DNA of 64,000 nucleotides from Arthrinium phaeospermum (Eukaryota > Ascomycota > Sordariomycetes > Amphisphaeriales > Apiosporaceae), in NCBI GenBank assembly GCA_006503535.1, contig QYRS01000002.1, positions 248,001-312,000 on the forward strand, in the 5' to 3' direction. Shown in pieces: positions 23,794-35,043 of the stretch; the stretch's first letter is position 1, and every line of letters begins with the position of its first letter. The position numbers were made by a program, and so were the translations under genes. Below the pieces are notes generated by a model. That model was not told the DNA's origin, did no database searches, and saw nothing but the letters and a program-made list of their open reading frames with translations.

Positions 23794-25411
23794 ATGACGT
23801 CCTCCTTCCTCTCCCGAGTCGCAATGCGACAGCGTCCAACATGCCTCCGACCCGGCCGATCGTCGCGACAATCTCCTGATGTACTACGACGGTTATACTC
23901 GACCCCGAGCGGCCAAGGCGACGAGGCCTCGAAGACGCCGACGCCCGCGCCGCGGAGGGGGCGGCCTGTAGGCAAGAGCACTGGACCCCGCATGAAGCAG
24001 TGGCATTCAACCGAGGCGATGCCCATCGAGATCAGGGCCGTGCATACGGGGAAACGCATGGCACTATTCCATAGCCAATACAGCGTTGCGGACGCATTAT
24101 CCTTGACTAAGTCATCGGTGAGGGGAAGACTGGGCCGCGGTACTAAGTTTTATTACTCGGGTACGCTCTGTTACCTTTCGCAAGCGGAAGAAGGTACTTC
24201 GGCCGAACTGTCCGCGGACGGGGAGAGTGGCCAATCGCGCAAGCCGCACGTTCTCACGGCAGTGCATACCGGAGCTGTCTATAGAACATTTCCCAACCGA
24301 AGTGCCTGTAGTAGGTTCTTGGGTGTCAACAGGATGTCGCTGCATCATGGGGTTCCTTTCCTCCATGGGGGCGTCTTTTGCCAGCTTTCCGAGGTCAACG
24401 TCAACAAGCAGCAAGCCCGTTCCTCCCACACTTCTGCGCCGGGCGCAACCCGCGCCGCCGACGCGACAGCCAGGAACAACCGCCACAGCGACAATACAGC
24501 GACTACCGCGACCACCGCGCCGACACCAACACCGCCGCAGCAGCTGATGGCGAAACAAGAAAAAGAAGCCGGGACAACTCCGGTGCCGGTACCGGTGCCC
24601 GGCGCCGTCGCGCCCCTGCCCATCTGGCAGCGCCTGGGACCCCTCACGCGCGGGGCCGAGGCCTACGCCCGCGCCCAGCGCCGCCGGCCCTGGGTCACCC
24701 AGGTCGCCACCATGCTGGTCATCTACCTCTGCGCCGACATCAGCGCGCAGCAGATCAGCGGCAAGGACGAGCACGAGTACGCGCGCACGGCGCGGTCGCT
24801 GACCATCGGCGGGGTGGCGGCAATCCCGGGTCACATGTGGTAGGTCCAGGCTCCTTTTCTCCTTGGGCGCGTGGGATAGCGCACACATTCGAGTATTGAG
24901 AAGACGGTCGGCTAACTCTCGCGTGTCTAGGTTCGTGTTCCTGTCGCAGCACTTCAACTACCCGTCCAAGGTGCTGTCCGTCGCCGTCAAGGTCGCCATC
25001 AACCAGGCCGTCTTCACGCCCCTCTTCAACACGTACTTCTTTGGCGGGCAGGCGCTGCTGTCGGGCGACTCGCTCGAGCAGGCGTGGGACCGCGTGCGCG
25101 CCACCGTCCCCGTCAGCGTCGTCAACTCGTGCAAGATCTGGCCCGCCGTCACGGCCGTCAGCTTCGCCTATCTCCCGCTCGAGTACCGCGCCCTCTTCGC
25201 CGGCGTCGTCGCCGTCGGCTGGCAGACCTACCTCAGCTTCCTGAACCGGCAGGCCGAGGCCGCTGAGGCGCTGGCGCTGGCGTCGGAGGTGGCGGGGTCG
25301 CGGAGGGAGGGCGGCGGAGGAGAGCGTCGTGCCCGTGGGCTTTCTATGGCTGGCCCGGCGCGACATGGCGCAGAGATTGGCGGCAGCCATAGAAATCACG
25401 CGACGGCTTAA
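23794..25411 (+). CDS. Mpv17/PMP22 family protein with N-terminal NUMOD1-like repeats
   Basis: There are two exons, 23794-24839 and 24931-25411, giving 508 residues. The C-terminal part (about residues 275-480) is a full Mpv17/PMP22 domain: RRRPWVTQVATMLVIYLCADISAQQ, HEYARTARSLTIGGVAAIPGHMWF, LFNTYFF, a KIWPAVTAVSFAYLPLEYRALF block and GWQTYLSFLNRQ. Such proteins sit in inner mitochondrial or peroxisomal membranes. The Arg/Ser-rich N-terminus (MTSSFLSRVAMRQRP) looks like a mitochondrial presequence, which favours this start. Between the two lie two related segments, residues about 76-130 and 150-200. Both contain AVHTG, then F, an Ala/Leu helix pair and a closing G..C.LS, and both resemble the NUMOD1 helix-turn-helix of organellar homing endonucleases. 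A Thr/Ala/Asn-rich linker follows. Family members are usually about 170-300 residues, so the extension is odd. Confidence 0.8.
24019..24395 (+). repeat. Two diverged NUMOD1-like coding repeats in the Mpv17 gene
   Basis: Repeat 1 spans about 24019-24183 and repeat 2 about 24241-24395. Both encode roughly 50 residues that share AVHTG at the start, a central F then an Ala...Leu helix, and a closing Gly...Cys.Leu.Ser/Glu. The second, with TFPNRSACSRFLGVNRMSL, is the closer match to the NUMOD1 pattern as I know it. Confidence 0.5.
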
Positions 25412-26899
25412 TAATCGCTTCCCCACATGTAACATTTATTAAAAGCAATCAAGCTTGCCGGTGGCGTGTGTGGACTGAAGTCCCACGCATGGGGTATATG
25501 TATATGATAGGTCTGGGCGCATTTCATTTACAGGGCGTTCTATAGACCAGGTGCCTCGAGATAGAGGAAAAGGCGGCGGCGTTTCTACGGGTTCTTTAGG
25601 GTACATAGATGCATTTTCACGGTAGACTTGGGAGAATCATATTTCTTCATCGCAACTTCCTCGCTCGCCCTCCCTCCCTTTTCTTTCTTTTTTTTTCCCC
25701 TTTGCCGAACTCCGGACAGACAGCGGTCATCTCCAACATTGAAGTGAATAGTGGGTACAGCTACCTGCGGGCGGCATCTGACTTGAAGTAACCCCAAGTG
25801 CGTTAGGCCCAATGTCCTTTCGGTCTTGCGCAACTGCCACCCGCACAGCCTTGCCTTGCTCCATTCTCACTCTGTGCTGATCACCCCGTACCGATAGGTC
25901 AGTTTCTTTTCCCCGGGATCAAGGCTTCGCACTTGTGAGCCGGTCCAATTGAACTAGCCCATTTCAAGCTTCGCCCCTCGAATCGACGAAAATAGCGTCC
26001 AGAGTGTGACCGCACCGCATCGGGGCACATTCCATCTAAGCAACCATCTGCAGGCTGCACCACTTTCCATTGGCAGACCGAAGCACTAGGGTTGAGGTTG
26101 GATCTACTCAAAACAAGCCCCGATGCTAATGGCCTGCATCCGGAGTTGGCGAATGTGCGACCAACGAAAACTTCAGCCCGGGCGTTGTTCTTCTTTGTGA
26201 CACACCACTCAGCTCTTCCTCCTGTGGGAGAAACTAGCTGATGCCCGAGACACGAGGGTTGGTGCGTCACGTCTTCTGCTGTCTGCTCTGATATACGGCG
26301 GGATTTGTTCCCCATTTATCTTCTTTCTTTCATAGAGTGGACAGCTTTCGGTTCAACAACGTTGCGACGCAATCCCGCGATGGAGTGAGGGGAGGGGGCA
26401 TTACTGCCGTGAGGAGCGAACAGGATGAGCGACCAGGCTGTTTGCTTGCTTGCGTGCTGCCAGCCTGCCTCATAGAAATGGCAACGGCCCTTGCGCCTTG
26501 CTCCTCCTGCCAACTGCTCCTCAGCATCGACATGTTTCCTTGCCTTATGGCTTTCAGCTCGCATGCAACCCATGCCAGCCATGCATATCCTTTTGGTGTC
26601 CGCGGCCAATGAGAGCCAGGGTTCTCGCTTCACAAACGGGCAAAGTGCATTTGCCTGCTGCATTGTATCTGACGATGCAACATAGCACAGGCTGAGGAGG
26701 GGAGAAGGACTCCAGCCTGATTACATCTTTTTGAATACCGATGCAATTCCCTTTCCCTGGTTCCCCCGCGAAGAAATGACAGGAAACCGAGTTTCTTCTT
26801 CTTCTTGATTCCCTCGATCCCAGCCTGCAAACTGTCCCCCACCACTGCCCCCAGCTGTACTCCCATCTCCTTGAATCAAGTGTTTCGAATTCATGCACT
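25412..26899. other. Intergenic, no gene supported
   Basis: This is 1.5 kb with only short frames on both strands. A pyrimidine tract (25678-25701) lies in the 3' flank of the Mpv17 gene. The last 300 bases probably hold the promoter of the lectin-like gene. Confidence 0.55.
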
Positions 26900-28893
26900 A
26901 TGGCATTCACGTCTCGGAACAATGTTGTCTTCTTTTTCTTCGTCCTCTCGGTGTGTCTTCAATATGCAGAAGCCTCGCACATAGCCGCCTTTACCCGCAA
27001 CGGGTGGAATGTGCCCCAGGTGGTCATGTATGAGAGCGAAACAGACAGCATTCTCTATAGCCTTTGCAACAGCCATGACACCCCAATCTTCCCTGGAAAC
27101 AAGACGGCGGCCTTTGTGCTGCCGCCCGATTACCCTACACTGCCCGGGACACACGTGTCGGTTGTAGGGTACACTGATGGCGAAGGAATCAAAGTGAGTT
27201 CCTGTTGGGCGTTTCTCTCCCGCTTCCATGCGCAAAGAGTGTGCTCTAACTGGTGACCGCATCTGTTTCAGACCAACATATTTTACCAGACCAGCAAAGA
27301 CGGCCATATAGTCGAAGCTTTGTATTCTTGCAATAACAACACGGGCCTCTACGAGCCATTGAAGAGTGGACCGGGCTGGAAGCTCACGGATGACCCCAAG
27401 ATTACCAAGCCTAAGCAGCCTACCGATTTGACAGCAGTGATCTTTGACGGGAAGGGAGGGATGCGATTGTACTACAGAGGTGAATCCACGGATGCGGTTC
27501 ACAGTATCAAGTATGAGCCAGAGTCGAAGAACGTTGGATGGGTCAACGCCGGGGCCCCCGTACCTTGGGAAGTCGTTGGCAACCTCGCCGCGGCGTTTGC
27601 GATACCAAAGGAGGTCACGGTAATAGCACCGATAGCCGACTCGAAGAATCATGTAGGAACTACATATGTCTCAACCACCCTATCAGATGAGGATGGACTA
27701 TGGACAATAGGTACTCCAACCCCACGCCTATCGAAACTACGTGGCCACAATTCGCTGACCAATCCCTAGACGCTGCGCCGGTCCCCATCCACGCCGTTAA
27801 CCTCACCAGCATCGATTCGCAGAACATCTCCACCGTCGTGAACAACATGACAGACAATACCCAGTTCAGGATTGAATACGATTACCCCGATCCCACATGG
27901 AGTTTCGAGGCGCTAGATCCACAGTCGCCACTAGGCCTGACGTTTGGATCCAGCGAGTCGATGAGCGTGTTCTATGTCGGGAAAGACAAGCTACTGCATC
28001 AGGTGCGGCGCGAGGTTGATGCCGACAAACGCTTCAAGTGGAGCAATGCTACCCGGCCCAAAGGCGAGAAAGCCTGGCCCAAGGCCGACAAACCCAGCGC
28101 CGACTTTGGTGTCGCGTATGATCCGCAGAATGACCGTGTCTGGGTCTACTACATGGCCAACCGGACCATGACGCAGATGCATCAGACCTCCAAGGACCAG
28201 TGGCACGATGCCGTGGCGCTCCCCAAGTCCCGGCCCGACCCCCCGTCGGACGACGGATCCGGCGGCGGCGGCGGACTCTCCAAGGGCGCCAAGCTGGGAA
28301 TCGGCGTTGGCGTCGGCTTGGGGGTTCCGCTCCTGCTTGCCGCCATCGCTGCGTACCTTTTCTTCCATTCGCGCAGCTCCCGGCGCAATCGGGCGGCCGA
28401 GAACGCCGCCGTCCAAGACGCGCACGCGGCCGCCGTCGCCCCGCCTTCGCACACGGGATCCCCCGCCCCGCGGTATACGTCGGGATACTGGCCAGGGGCA
28501 CCGGGACAGCCGCCGCACGACGGGCCTTGGGTCGTGCAGCAGCAACACCTGGGGGTCCCGTACAGCGACCAAAACGGTTATATCAAGCCCGAATTGGGGT
28601 ACGGCTGGGGTATTAACGGTGGCCCGCAAGAATACAAGCCGCAGCCGCAGCAAATGATGTACCATCCACCACCGGCGCAGGCCCAACCCACGTTCGAGAT
28701 GATGAATAACCCAGTCCCCGTGCCGCCACAGGAGATGCCCGGAACGGCTACGCCCGTGAACCAGATGCCAGTTTCCCAGAGCCCGCCACCAGTCCCGCAG
28801 AGCTCGACGCCAATTCCTCAGAGCCAGACACCAGTCCCGCAAAGCCCGACGCCGGTCCACCCGAACCAGATGCCAAGTCCGCGTCTGACCTAG
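26900..28893 (+). CDS. Single-pass membrane protein with fucose-lectin-like ectodomain
   Basis: There are three exons, 26900-27193, 27272-27710 and 27770-28893, in phase for 618 residues. The N-terminus (MAFTSRNNVVFFFFVLSVCL) is a signal peptide cleaved near AEAS. The ectodomain has repeating beta-propeller-like units, such as SETDSILYSLCN, GKGGMRLYYRGES, SESMSVFYVGKDKLLHQVRR and DPQNDRVWVYYMANRTMTQMH, that resemble fungal fucose-specific lectin blades. Several N-glycosylation sequons occur. After a Gly/Ser linker a single TM helix (residues about 421-445, LGIGVGVGLGVPLLLAAIAAYLFF) is followed by SRSSRRNR, then a cytosolic tail rich in Pro, Gln and Tyr with QSPTPVP-type repeats. It may act as a wall- or glycan-sensing receptor, which is inference. 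Sugar-binding residues cannot be confirmed by eye. Confidence 0.72.
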
Positions 28894-29875
28894 AGTGGAC
28901 GCTATTAAATGGTGCAGCCCGGGAGATATGTGGGACGATGCTCTGCATCCAGGGGCCCCGGGAGTTTAGGAGTTTCCTGCTGATGAAACGGAAAGTACGG
29001 GCAATGGTATGGATATTGGTACAGTGGATATAGGCGCGGGAATCAGCATATGAATGCATCTTATCCATGGGCATGCTTGGGACTTTGCATGCAACAATGC
29101 GAAGCTGAGGGTGCATTGCTGCGGCTCCGGTACTCTTCTCTACCTTCATTAATTGAATAATTGACTTGGCACTTGGGCGTTGAGGTTGACGTTGAACTCG
29201 TGGTTAGTAATCACCGCGATCTTGGACAGGCCGTTTCATCCGATCGATGACTAGCCCCCAACGGCCACTAGAGGGAAAGGGCCCATAAGTTACACTCCCG
29301 TTCCCGTGCCGATTGGCGCTTGGGCACACATCCCGGAACTTGCTTGGATGCAAAGAAGCATAACGAGGCCGAGTGCGCTGACTCCGGCTCCCCGCGCGGT
29401 GACACGGCATGTAGCATATTTGGTCTCGATTTCGCAATCGTGGCTTGCAGCATTCTGCGCCCACCTTTGCTGCGTTGTTCGATTCGTGCCGCCTTTGCCG
29501 AGTTACAGTGGACCTGCATTGCTTGGCCAGCTCTTGGCCTTTCACCGTAAGCCCATAAGCCCACATCCAACCTGAGGTTGTGGGAGCTTTGAATGACGCG
29601 CCAGCAGCTCTCATTGGTAAACAATCCGATGGGTTTCCATTCATCATAGGAAATCTACCCCTCCATCGAACTGCCCCTCATTTTTTTGTTTGCAGATAAA
29701 ATCTGCCCAAGTAAGCAAGCAAGCCGATCTCACACCTGAGCTGCACACCTCGCCCTGTGGAAAACGACCCCACGCTTCTCTCACCACTCCAACCCAAACC
29801 AACAACTCATCACGCGATCATTTCTTGAGAGAGGGTGAGAGAGAATTAGGAACGAGAAAGCAACCTGCATCCAAC
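28894..29875. other. Intergenic, promoter of het-c
   Basis: No domain-bearing open frame is seen. The final 200 bases are rich in CA and CT tracts, as expected for the 5' leader of the het-c gene. Confidence 0.55.
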
Positions 29876-32686
29876 ATGGCGGACTCCCGAGCCCACTTCT
29901 GGCTCGCCAGCCTGTTCCTGGCCGTCGTCTGCCTGGCCACGCCCGCCGCGGCCTTTGGCGCCGGCAACATCAGCAGCAGCTCGCCCATCGAGGGCATCAA
30001 CTGGCGCCACGGCGATATCGAGGATGCTCTTTTGGGAATCATGATGGCCCGCGCCCTCAACAAGAAGGGCAAGGAGTTCTCCAAGGTCATGGTCGCCCGC
30101 GTCTACTTTGGCAACTGGCTGCGCGACTACTCCCAGGCTGTTGACCTGGGTACCATCAAGACAGTCTCGTACGAAGCGATTCGGCTGGTTGTCGCTATTC
30201 TGGGATTGTGAGTTTTATCTTGGTTTTCATTACCGCTTCTGCTCATGCGTCATGGGCGCTCTGGCACACCTCACGTGCCCATTTAGGAAGACACACTGAC
30301 AGACCGAAACCAGCATGAACTTCGGCTTCGGCTCCAAGGAATTCGAGGTCACCGAGGAGCGCCTCGGCTGCTACCGCCCGGAAGAGCACATCGACAACCC
30401 CAAGGGCTACGGCGGCGACAGCAACCCCAAGGACTACTGGCACGGCCTGCGGGGCCCCGTCGACGAGGAGCGCGAGCTGGCCTTCGACCCGGAGACGGGC
30501 ATGATCAACTACATCGCCAACGAGCGCGAGGACATCGCGACCTCGTCGCGGCTCCTGCGCCACCTGCTCGGCCGCTGCATCGAGCTTGGCCGCGAGCACG
30601 CCGCCACCGGCAACGACGACGCCCTGTACGAGTCCATGCGCCTCATGGGCACGGGGCTGCACTGCCTCGAGGACTTCTTCGCCCACTCCAACTACATCGA
30701 GCTCGCCCTCATCGAGATGGGCAACCGCCACGTCTTCCCCCACGTCGGGCGCGACGTCCGCGTCGTCCTCGAGGACGTCGACCGCGAGGTCTACCCCATC
30801 GTCACCGGCACGTTCGGCGAGGTCGACTTCCTGCACTCGGTCGCGGGCGAGGTCTCGGACAAGCTGGCGGCCAACGAGATGCAGGAACTCCAAGAGCACC
30901 TGGAGAACGGCAAGCACGAGGACACGTCGCTGCTGCGCAAGCTGCTGGCCATGATCCCGTCGTCCGTCTTCGGCGGCGAGAGCCAGACGGACAAGATCGA
31001 CCAGATCCAGCAGGACACGGCCACCGCCCAAATGGACGGCCTCGAGGTGAAGCCGCACCGGGACCCCGAGGAAATCACGCTCTGGGTGTCCAACATCTTC
31101 CGGCAGATCGTGCCCATCATCGAGTGGCACGACCGCATCATGAAGATCATCTCGGACGCCCTGCCCAGCATCCCCATCCTGCCCAAGATCATCGAGCGCC
31201 TCGAGGACCAGCTCAACGCCTTCGTCACGGCCCAGATCGCCCCCTTCGTCGTGCCCGTCATCCAGCAGATCCAGAACGAGATGGGCGCCGGCTCCGAGGG
31301 CATCATCCAGAGCTCCGCCGACCAGCAGCACCGCGTCTTCAACGACGACCTCGCCAGCGACCCCACCCACTCCATGCTGTCCAAGGACCACTTCACCAAC
31401 GTGAGTCTCATCATCTCCTCATCGTCCCTAGAATTACTCAGCTAACATGTGTCCCCCAACAGCTCCTCAACGAACCCGCCGGCAAGTCCGCCCAAGCCAT
31501 GGTGAAATGGGTCGTCCCCCAGCTCATGGAAGCCATGGACGACGACTCCCTCTCCGTCCGCCGCACCGTCGACCGCATCATCGACGGCGTGCTGCACCAC
31601 CCCGCGCACCGGGAGCAGGGCCGCCACGGCGCCAGCGAGGGCCGCCAGATCTTCTTCGAGGTCGTCGAGCACTGGTGGAACGACCTGCCCGAGGAAGGGC
31701 AGGACGACTACCGCCGGCGCCTGAGTAGGGACGGCGTTCTCGCCGGCGAGAACCACAAGGAGGGCGAGTGGGACAGCGGCCACGGCCACGGCTGCCTCGG
31801 CAAGCTCGAGCAGCACCAGCAGCACGGCGGCGGCAAGAAGGAGAAGAAGGAGGAGTGGGACGACAAGATCGCCAACGCGGCCGCCGACGCCATCATCGGC
31901 AGCGTCTCGGGCGCCTTTAACGACTTCGTCCCCGGTAACAACAACTCGGGAGGTGGCGGTGGCGGAGACGGCCGCGCCAGCCCCGGCGGCGTGTTTGGCG
32001 GCGTCGCCAAGTTCCTCGGCGAAGTCCTCGGCGGCCACAACAACAACGGCGGCGGCGGCGGCGGGGAGCAGCGCAGTGGCAGTGGCGACGACTATGGACG
32101 ACAGGACTACGGACGGCAGGACAGCTTCGAGCGGCGCGAGACGTTTGAGCGCTCCGATGGGGACGACTACCACTCCCGACCCCAGGAGCCGGTCTACAGC
32201 GGCGGTGGCCACGCCGCCAGCTTCTTCGGCGAAGGCGGTGGCGGTGACGACGACCGCGACCGCGGCGGCGACTCGTACAGCAGAGGAGGTGGTGACGGTG
32301 GCTACGGTTCTTCCGAGCACAGACACGACAGCGAAAGCGGTTGCTATGGCGGCGGTTCCGAGTACGGCCGTGAAGGTGGCGGTCACGCTGCCAGCTTCTT
32401 CTCCGGTGGTGACGACCGCGGCGGATACGACCAAGGCGGCTACGGTCAGCCGCCCCCTCCACAGCAATACTACGGCGGCGGTGGATACGACGGCGGTCAG
32501 GGCGGCGGCTACTACGGAGGCCAAGGTGGTGGCTACCCGCCCCAGCCCGGTGGTTACCCGCCTCAAGGCTACCCACCTCAGGGAGGTTATCCGCCTCAGG
32601 GAGGCTACGGCGGCTACCCACCCCAAGGAGGCTATGGCGGTGATGGCTACAACCAACAGGGCGGATACTATGAGCGTCGCTGGTAA
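29876..32686 (+). CDS. het-c: Heterokaryon incompatibility protein HET-C
   Basis: There are three exons, 29876-30207, 30314-31400 and 31463-32686, giving 880 residues. A signal peptide (residues 1 to about 27, ending TPAAAFG) precedes the diagnostic Het-C block: INWRHGDIEDALLGIMMARALNKKG, then VYFGNWLRDYSQAVDLGTIK, ERLGCYRPEEHIDNPKGYG and GTGLHCLEDFFAHSNYIELALIEMG. The tail from about residue 570 is Gly-rich, with two HAASFF segments and GYPPQ repeats. In Neurospora, het-c alleles cause vegetative incompatibility by non-self recognition, and the protein is secreted or membrane-associated. The Glu/Asn/His-containing segment around residues 290-330 (KLAANEMQELQEHLENGKHEDTS) probably lies near the variable specificity region, which is inference. 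No pin-c-like HET-domain gene lies beside it in this window. Confidence 0.93.
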
Positions 32687-32892
32687 AGGCGAGGCGACCT
32701 TTCTACGAGGTGCGACCCATTGATGATTGCGGATACTATGATGATGACTTTGACGGCCGGTTGCATGATATAATCACTAGACATGAGGAAGCCTCGCCTT
32801 CACTGAATCAAAAGAAATCAAGCTAATTGTTTGCTTTGGTAAATTCAAAAAGGATCTTGATTTCATGTGCTACATAGACGTTGGCAGGAGCC
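32687..32892. other. Short convergent 3' spacer
   Basis: About 200 bases separate the stop codons of het-c and the minus-strand sugar transporter. The two 3' UTRs probably overlap. Confidence 0.6.
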
Positions 32893-34597
32893 TCAAGAGG
32901 CCCTGTTATTGTGCTCCACCGCCCTCTCCTCGTGCTCAATATCCGCCTTCTCGTTGGTAAACAAGTCGCGCGGCGCATCCGGATGGTCGCCGCCCGTGAG
33001 ACGGTGCCCGTGGCGGCCAATCTTCCACCAGGGGAGCGCGAACAGCTCGTCCATGGACTCGAGGGAGCGGCCCGCCATCTCGGGCACGAAGAACCAGACC
33101 CAGGCCAAGCCCATGAGACAGACCACGCCGCAAAACATGAAGAAGCCGAAGGGGGTCATGGCCAGCAGCATGAGGGGCACGGCCTTGGTGTTGCCGAACT
33201 GGTTGACAAAGTGCACGCACATGACGAGCGAGGCGCCCAGGGCGCGCAGGCGCAGGGGCCAGATGTCGGCGTTGACGAGGTACTGGAAGGCGTTCCAGCC
33301 CATGGCCCAGCCGACGCCCGAGATGTAGAGGGCCGACACGGCGCCCACGGCGGCGCGGCGCTGCGAGGGGCTCAGGTCGCCCGTCTCGAGGCGATCGGTG
33401 CCCACGACGCCCAGGAAGATGGCGACGTAGAGGATCGAGACGGCTTGAAGGGTGATACCGGCGTAGAGCGACTTACGGCGGCCCAAGAAGTCCACGATGA
33501 AGAAGGCGCACAGATAAGCCGCCGTCAGCTTCACAATGCCCAAGATGCAGGTGGCGAACAGCTTCTCGGATTGGCCGGTGTAGCCCAGGACACCGAAAAA
33601 GTCCACGGCATAGATGGTGATGGCACTGGCGCCGGACCATTGACCCAGCAGCTGGGATAGGAGGCCCAGCATGAGACGGTAGCGGTTGGCGGGAACCATG
33701 ACCAACTCCCGCAGCTTGCCCATCCGGGATACGCCGTGGGTGGCCTCGCGCTCACGCTCGAGCTGGTCCCGAATCCCCATCAACTCTTCTTGTACGAAAG
33801 GGTGCTCAACTGGTAGTTGCCGAAGCTTTGTGATAGCCTGGACTGCCTCCTCGTGTTTACCCCGCATGACAAGATAGCGCGGGCTCTCATTGAGTGTGAA
33901 GGACATGAGGAGGAACAGACCCGCAAATCCGATGTGGGCAGTCTGAGGAGCCACCCACTGCATGCGCGACGAGTTGGAAATGTGCAGTGACGCGCCCCAA
34001 TTGGAGAAGTAGGCGATCATGACGCCGAGGTAAACGGAACCGGCGAAGATGTTGGTCAACATGCCACGGACCGCACGAGGAGCCGTCTCGCCAATGTAGG
34101 TGGGGCCGACAACGACGGTCATGCCAATGCCCAGGCCAGCAATGAAGCGACCGGCAATGATCTGGCCGACATTGCCGTGACTGGTAATAACGATGACGAA
34201 GCCGACGAGCCAGAGGATGCACAAGGATTGAAGGGACCGGATACGACCGATGCGGTCGCAGAGCAGGAACGCCAGTAGGGAGCCCACGATAGAGCCCAGC
34301 TGGACCATGCTGGTGATGTTGGACTTGCGGTTCTCTTGCTCGTCCTCGGTGCCGACCTTCATGCCAAACTCGCTCGAGAAGCTCTTGAGAGAGACCATGC
34401 CTCCGACGAGACCTTCATCGAGACCTCGACTGGCACCGAGAATACCTAGGGAAGAGTTGTTAGCCGGTGACACAAGTTGGGAGATTGTTTGCATCCAAGA
34501 ACTCACCGAACACAAAAGTGCTCCAGTATAACCGCCAGTTGAGCACCTCCTTGGGCGTCTCATTGAGAGCGGCGGTCTGGAAATAGGAGAGCTTCAT
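32893..34597 (-). CDS. MFS sugar transporter (sugar porter family), 2 exons
   Basis: There are two exons, 34597-34507 and 34445-32893, giving 547 residues from MKLSYFQTAALNETP. Sugar porter motifs are present: DRIGRIRS between TM2 and TM3, GRFIAGLGIGM in TM4, NESPRYLVMRGKHEEA after TM6, FLGRRKSLYAG between TM8 and TM9, and VPEMAGRSLESMDELF after TM12. TM1 contains the GASRGLDEGLVGG segment found in a fungal subgroup of hexose or quinate-type carriers. Length and 12-helix layout are normal. It is unrelated in detail to the 14-exon transporter at 4.3-7.4 kb, so the two are not a recent duplicate. The substrate is not readable. Confidence 0.9.
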
Positions 34598-34710
34598 CTT
34601 GAGGGGTTTTGCTAGACAGTCCCGCAAACGTCAGGCTTGTCGAGGAAGAGCACAGACGATGATGGCGACGAAAATTTCAGAGACATGTTATAATGCAGGG
34701 CGATATGCCC

Positions 34711-34718
34711 TCTTTATA
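34711..34718 (-). promoter_or_regulatory. TATA-like element of the sugar transporter
   Basis: On the minus strand this reads TATAAAGA, 114 bases upstream of the ATG at 34597. It is a plausible core promoter element. Confidence 0.4.
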
Positions 34719-34994
34719 CGTACGGTCGCATCTTACCCCGGATTGACATAAAAGAGGACTCTGGGGATTATGGAGCGAGCCTGGGCAGCCAAGCATGGGG
34801 AGCATGGGCGGAACCATCGGTCTCCCCACAATTTGCAATTTGCGTCTCCATCGTGGCTCGGGACTTGACCGAAGTCAGCACCAATCCCCGACGCGACGTT
34901 GCCTCTTGTCCACATGGCGCGCGCGGGGTCGCGATGGTACCAAGTCCTTGGTTACCATTAGAGTGCGACTGGAAGTGCGTCCATCTTACGATGG

Positions 34995-35043
34995 CCAACC
35001 CCTCTGGCTAACCCCTCTGGCCAACCCTTCTGGCCAACCCTGC
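34995..35043. repeat. 13-base tandem repeat, three copies plus a partial
   Basis: Units CCAACCCCTCTGG, CTAACCCCTCTGG and CCAACCCTTCTGG follow directly, then a partial CCAACCCTGCC. The tract lies about 400 bases upstream of the sugar transporter. Confidence 0.7.

Noticed and set aside
26891..27652. Antisense frame of 253 codons over the lectin-like gene
   Set aside because: It crosses both exon and intron of the supported gene and has no domain.
32500..32640. Repeats resembling a CRISPR-like or satellite array
   Set aside because: They are in-frame GYPPQ and GGY codon repeats within the HET-C tail.
30243..32656. Antisense open frames of about 380 and 400 codons across het-c
   Set aside because: They mirror the coding frame of HET-C with its third-position GC bias, and their composition is repetitive Val/Ala/Asp or Val/Ala/Thr.
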